A stretch of DNA of 64,000 nt from Nocardioides sp. URHA0032. Its GTDB lineage: Bacteria > Actinomycetota > Actinomycetes > Propionibacteriales > Nocardioidaceae. Under the pieces are notes generated by a model that was not told the origin of the DNA, ran no database searches, and was given only the letters and a program-made list of their open reading frames with translations. Positions 62,295-64,000 of this stretch are shown here, piece after piece (the stretch's first letter is position 1; the number at the start of each line of letters is the position of its first letter). The translations under genes were made by a program, and so were the position numbers. The DNA lies in the NCBI RefSeq assembly GCF_000620645.1, contig NZ_JIAV01000020.1, forward strand, positions 124,001 through 188,000, given 5' to 3'.

Positions 62295-62980
62295 GTGACT
62301 CCACGGTGCTGCTCGTGCCGCAGAAGAACCTCGACCAGGCGAAGAGCAGGTTGACCCTGCCGCGCGCTCGCCGGCGGCAGCTGGCGGTCGCGATGCTGCG
62401 AGCCGTGCTGACCAGCGCGACCGCGGCAGGGTTCGCAGCGGTGGTGGTGGTCCTCGACGAGCCGGACGACGAGCGGGAGGTCGCCGACCTCGACGTGACC
62501 GCGTTCCACCCGGGGTGCCACGGGCTGAACGCCTCGCTCGCCGCCGCCGACGAGGCCGCACGCACGTGGTACGGCCCGGTGCGCCTGGCGGTGGTGCCGG
62601 CGGACCTGCCGCTCGTGACCCCCGGGCTGCTCGACCTCTCGCTGCGGGCGGCGGAGCCGCACGCCCGGGCGTTCATCGCGGACCGGTCGTCGACGGGGAC
62701 GACGCTCCTGTTCGCCGGAGCCGGCGTCGCGCTGCGGCCCGCCTACGGTCCGGGCTCCGCGGCCGCACATGCCGCCCAGGGCGCTTATCGAATCGACGAC
62801 GCTGACCTCGACCTCCTCCGGCGCGACGTCGACGACCTGACGGACCTCGCGGCGGCGAACATCCATTTCCGACACACAGAACGATGGGGAGAGCAGCGTG
62901 AAGCTCTTGGACGGCAGGACAGCACTCGTCACCGGCGGGGCGCAGGGTCTCGGTCTGGCGACCGTGGAGGCATTCGTTGA
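62291..62980 (+). CDS. fbiD: Phosphoenolpyruvate/phospholactate guanylyltransferase (FbiD/CofC)
   Basis: 229 residues. [49 protein letters not shown] and [22 protein letters not shown] with [33 protein letters not shown] are the CofC/FbiD nucleotidyltransferase motifs. It makes the GTP-activated precursor that FbiA joins to FO. The last ~28 residues run 83 bp into the SDR gene and are Arg/Gly-rich junk-like, suggesting that the original stop was lost. ATGA overlap with fbiC. fbiA and fbiB are not in the window. Confidence 0.92.
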   Translation: MSDSTVLLVPQKNLDQAKSRLTLPRARRRQLAVAMLRAVLTSATAAGFAAVVVVLDEPDDEREVADLDVTAFHPGCHGLNASLAAADEAARTWYGPVRLAVVPADLPLVTPGLLDLSLRAAEPHARAFIADRSSTGTTLLFAGAGVALRPAYGPGSAAAHAAQGAYRIDDADLDLLRRDVDDLTDLAAANIHFRHTERWGEQREALGRQDSTRHRRGAGSRSGDRGGIR

Positions 62981-63638
62981 GGCGGGTGCGCAGGTGGTCA
63001 TCGCGGACCTCGACCTGGAGCACGCGCGTGCGGCAGCGGACGCCCTGCGGGACCGGGGAGCGGCGGAGGCGGTCCGCTGCGACGTGCAGGACGGCGACGA
63101 GGTGGGCGCTGCCGTTGCGACCGCTGTCGCGGTCTTCGGCTCCCTCGACGTCATGGTCAACAACGCGGGGATCGCGCGGGACGCAACCATGCGGCGGATG
63201 ACCGAGAGCCAGTTCGACCAGGTGATCTCGGTGCACCTGAAGGGCTGCTGGAACGGCCTGCGGCACGCCGCCGCCGTGATGCGCGAGCAGCGATCGGGCT
63301 CGATCATCAACCTGTCGTCGATCTCCGGGAAGGTCGGCTTCGTCGGCCAGACCAACTACTCGGCCGCCAAGGCCGGGATCGTCGGCATGACCAAGGCCGC
63401 CGCCAAGGAGCTGGCACACCTGGGCGTCCGTGTGAACGCCGTCCAGCCCGGCCTGATCCGGACGGCGATGACCGAGGCGATGCCGCAGCACATCTGGGAC
63501 ACGAAGCTGGCCGAGATCCCGCTCCAGCGTGCGGGCGAGCCGTCCGAGGTGGCCTCCGTGAACCTGTTCCTCGCGTCCGACATGTCGTCGTACCTCACCG
63601 GGACCGTCACCGAGGTCACCGGCGGACGGTACATGTGA
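62898..63638 (+). CDS. SDR-family dehydrogenase/reductase (FabG-like)
   Basis: 246 residues from GTG 62898. Cofactor motif [19 protein letters not shown], Asp after strand 2 ([10 protein letters not shown], pointing to NAD rather than NADP), [20 protein letters not shown], catalytic Ser in [12 protein letters not shown] and Tyr/Lys in [23 protein letters not shown]. Probably oxidises or reduces a hydroxyacyl-CoA or alcohol intermediate. Its start lies inside the end of fbiD by 83 bp. Last gene of the operon before a new promoter. Confidence 0.93.
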   Translation: MKLLDGRTALVTGGAQGLGLATVEAFVEAGAQVVIADLDLEHARAAADALRDRGAAEAVRCDVQDGDEVGAAVATAVAVFGSLDVMVNNAGIARDATMRRMTESQFDQVISVHLKGCWNGLRHAAAVMREQRSGSIINLSSISGKVGFVGQTNYSAAKAGIVGMTKAAAKELAHLGVRVNAVQPGLIRTAMTEAMPQHIWDTKLAEIPLQRAGEPSEVASVNLFLASDMSSYLTGTVTEVTGGRYM

Positions 63639-63707
63639 GATCGGGCCGACGTGGCGCCCCGGGGCGGCGGCCGCTGCCGCATGCCGGAACATTTCGCGGG
63701 ACGCCTG

Positions 63708-63747
63708 TGTTCGAAATAATGATGCAAGTTCAGGATAGAGAACGAAG
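63708..63747 (+). promoter_or_regulatory. Shared regulon motif, copy B (before last gene)
   Basis: TGTTCGAAAT (63708-63717), TGATG (63720-63724), GTTCAGGATA (63728-63737), GAAC (63740-63743). The two 10-base blocks are identical to copy A, 18 bases apart as there. ATG 63754 follows. No clear -35/-10 is visible upstream, unlike copies A and C. Confidence 0.7.
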
Positions 63748-63753
63748 GACGTC

Positions 63754-64000
63754 ATGATCCTCCTCGGTTACCGTGACCGGAACGTGCACGAGCTCATCGG
63801 TCACGCGGTGGCCGTCCGGGCGGGGAGCTACCGGCGCGTCGGCGTCGAGGTCCGGGCGGTGTCCGGCGCCGAGCACCCCGACGCAGCGCTCTCCGCAGGC
63901 CTGGGTGGGTCGCTGGTGGAGACGCTCAACGGCCAGCGGAGCTGGCGGGCTGCGCTCGTGCACACCCTGCACCCCCTGTTCTGGGGGTGGGGGCGCCCCG
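63754..64000 (+). CDS. Partial gene running off the window, possibly a substrate-binding-like protein
   Basis: The frame is open from ATG 63754 (AAGGA upstream) to the edge, 82 codons: MILLGYRDRNVHELIGHAVA, VRAGSYRRVGVEVRAV, then LGGSLVETLNGQRSWRAALVHTLHPLFWGWGRP. There is no signal peptide. The GYRDRNVHELIGHAVAVRAG start and the alternation of short strands and helices recall NMT1/SsuA-type periplasmic-binding folds that occur as cytosolic or enzyme-associated proteins. That is only a suggestion. It is preceded by motif copy B, so it belongs to the F420 regulon. Confidence 0.7.
   Translation, partial: MILLGYRDRNVHELIGHAVAVRAGSYRRVGVEVRAVSGAEHPDAALSAGLGGSLVETLNGQRSWRAALVHTLHPLFWGWGRP

Overview
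The window is high-GC DNA with very dense, overlapping genes, frequent GTG starts, and actinobacterial hallmark families (WhiB, IdeR, LytR-CpsA-Psr, PknB-type kinase, FbiC, Ruc/FmdB, GlpR/SepX). It is most likely chromosome from a Nocardioides-like member of the Propionibacteriales; the genus is an inference from gene content and style, not from a marker gene.

Region 1 (0-10.4 kb) is ordinary chromosome: the end of a DHA2 drug exporter with its MarR regulator, a GH13 alpha-glucosidase, a photolyase divergent from the iron regulator IdeR, a membrane Ser/Thr kinase, a DUF2277-sirtuin pair, a trans-acting enoyl-reductase-like protein, a divergent ArsR/CDF metal-efflux pair, and a tRNA-Arg(CCT).

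Region 2 (10.4-22.2 kb) is a conserved actinobacterial core block: LCP cell-wall ligase, mscL, a SAF-domain protein, the Ruc/FmdB zinc-ribbon chaperone under a near-perfect CIRCE (HrcA) operator, a penicillin-acylase-type Ntn hydrolase, 5-formyl-THF cyclo-ligase, a eukaryotic-type UGPase, MoeA/Glp, MoaC, Mog, a RimJ-like acetyltransferase and GlpR/SepX. The order matches what I recall of the M. tuberculosis Rv0985c-Rv0996 neighbourhood. It ends at tRNA-Ala(CGC).

Region 3 (22.1-23.6 kb) is a decayed integrative element at the tRNA-Ala 3' end: an intact excisionase, an integrase cut off in its catalytic domain, and the inverted first ~75 codons of a MobF/TrwC relaxase, fused by a deletion.

Region 4 (23.8-43.6 kb) is an accessory nitrogen/amino-acid catabolic island. 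A minus-strand operon encodes a glutamine-synthetase-like ligase, a FluG-type amidohydrolase and an M20 amidohydrolase. A plus-strand operon encodes MftD-like and MftG-like oxidoreductases, a class III aminotransferase and a complete branched-chain-type ABC importer. An RpiR regulator, P5C dehydrogenase (pruA) and ornithine aminotransferase (rocD) follow, then a proton-translocating transhydrogenase (pntA-pntB). Similar AT-rich motifs recur in its promoter regions.

Region 5 (43.6-64.0 kb) is a catabolic cluster built around cofactor F420. It holds a CaiB CoA-transferase, two LLM-type F420 oxidoreductases, aldehyde dehydrogenase, acyl-CoA synthetase, a second branched-chain-type ABC importer, a VOC protein, an IclR regulator, NADPH:F420 reductase, a NIPSNAP protein, crotonase- and acyl-CoA-dehydrogenase-like proteins lacking usual catalytic residues, FO synthase (fbiC), the FbiD/CofC guanylyltransferase and an SDR. 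Three transcription units begin behind the same ~40-bp motif, overlapping +1 in the two with recognisable promoters, so the cluster looks like one regulon. The substrate cannot be read from sequence. The logic looks like uptake, CoA activation, F420H2-dependent hydride chemistry and beta-oxidation-like steps, with part of the F420 pathway and the F420 reductase supplied locally and NADPH possibly from the neighbouring PntAB.
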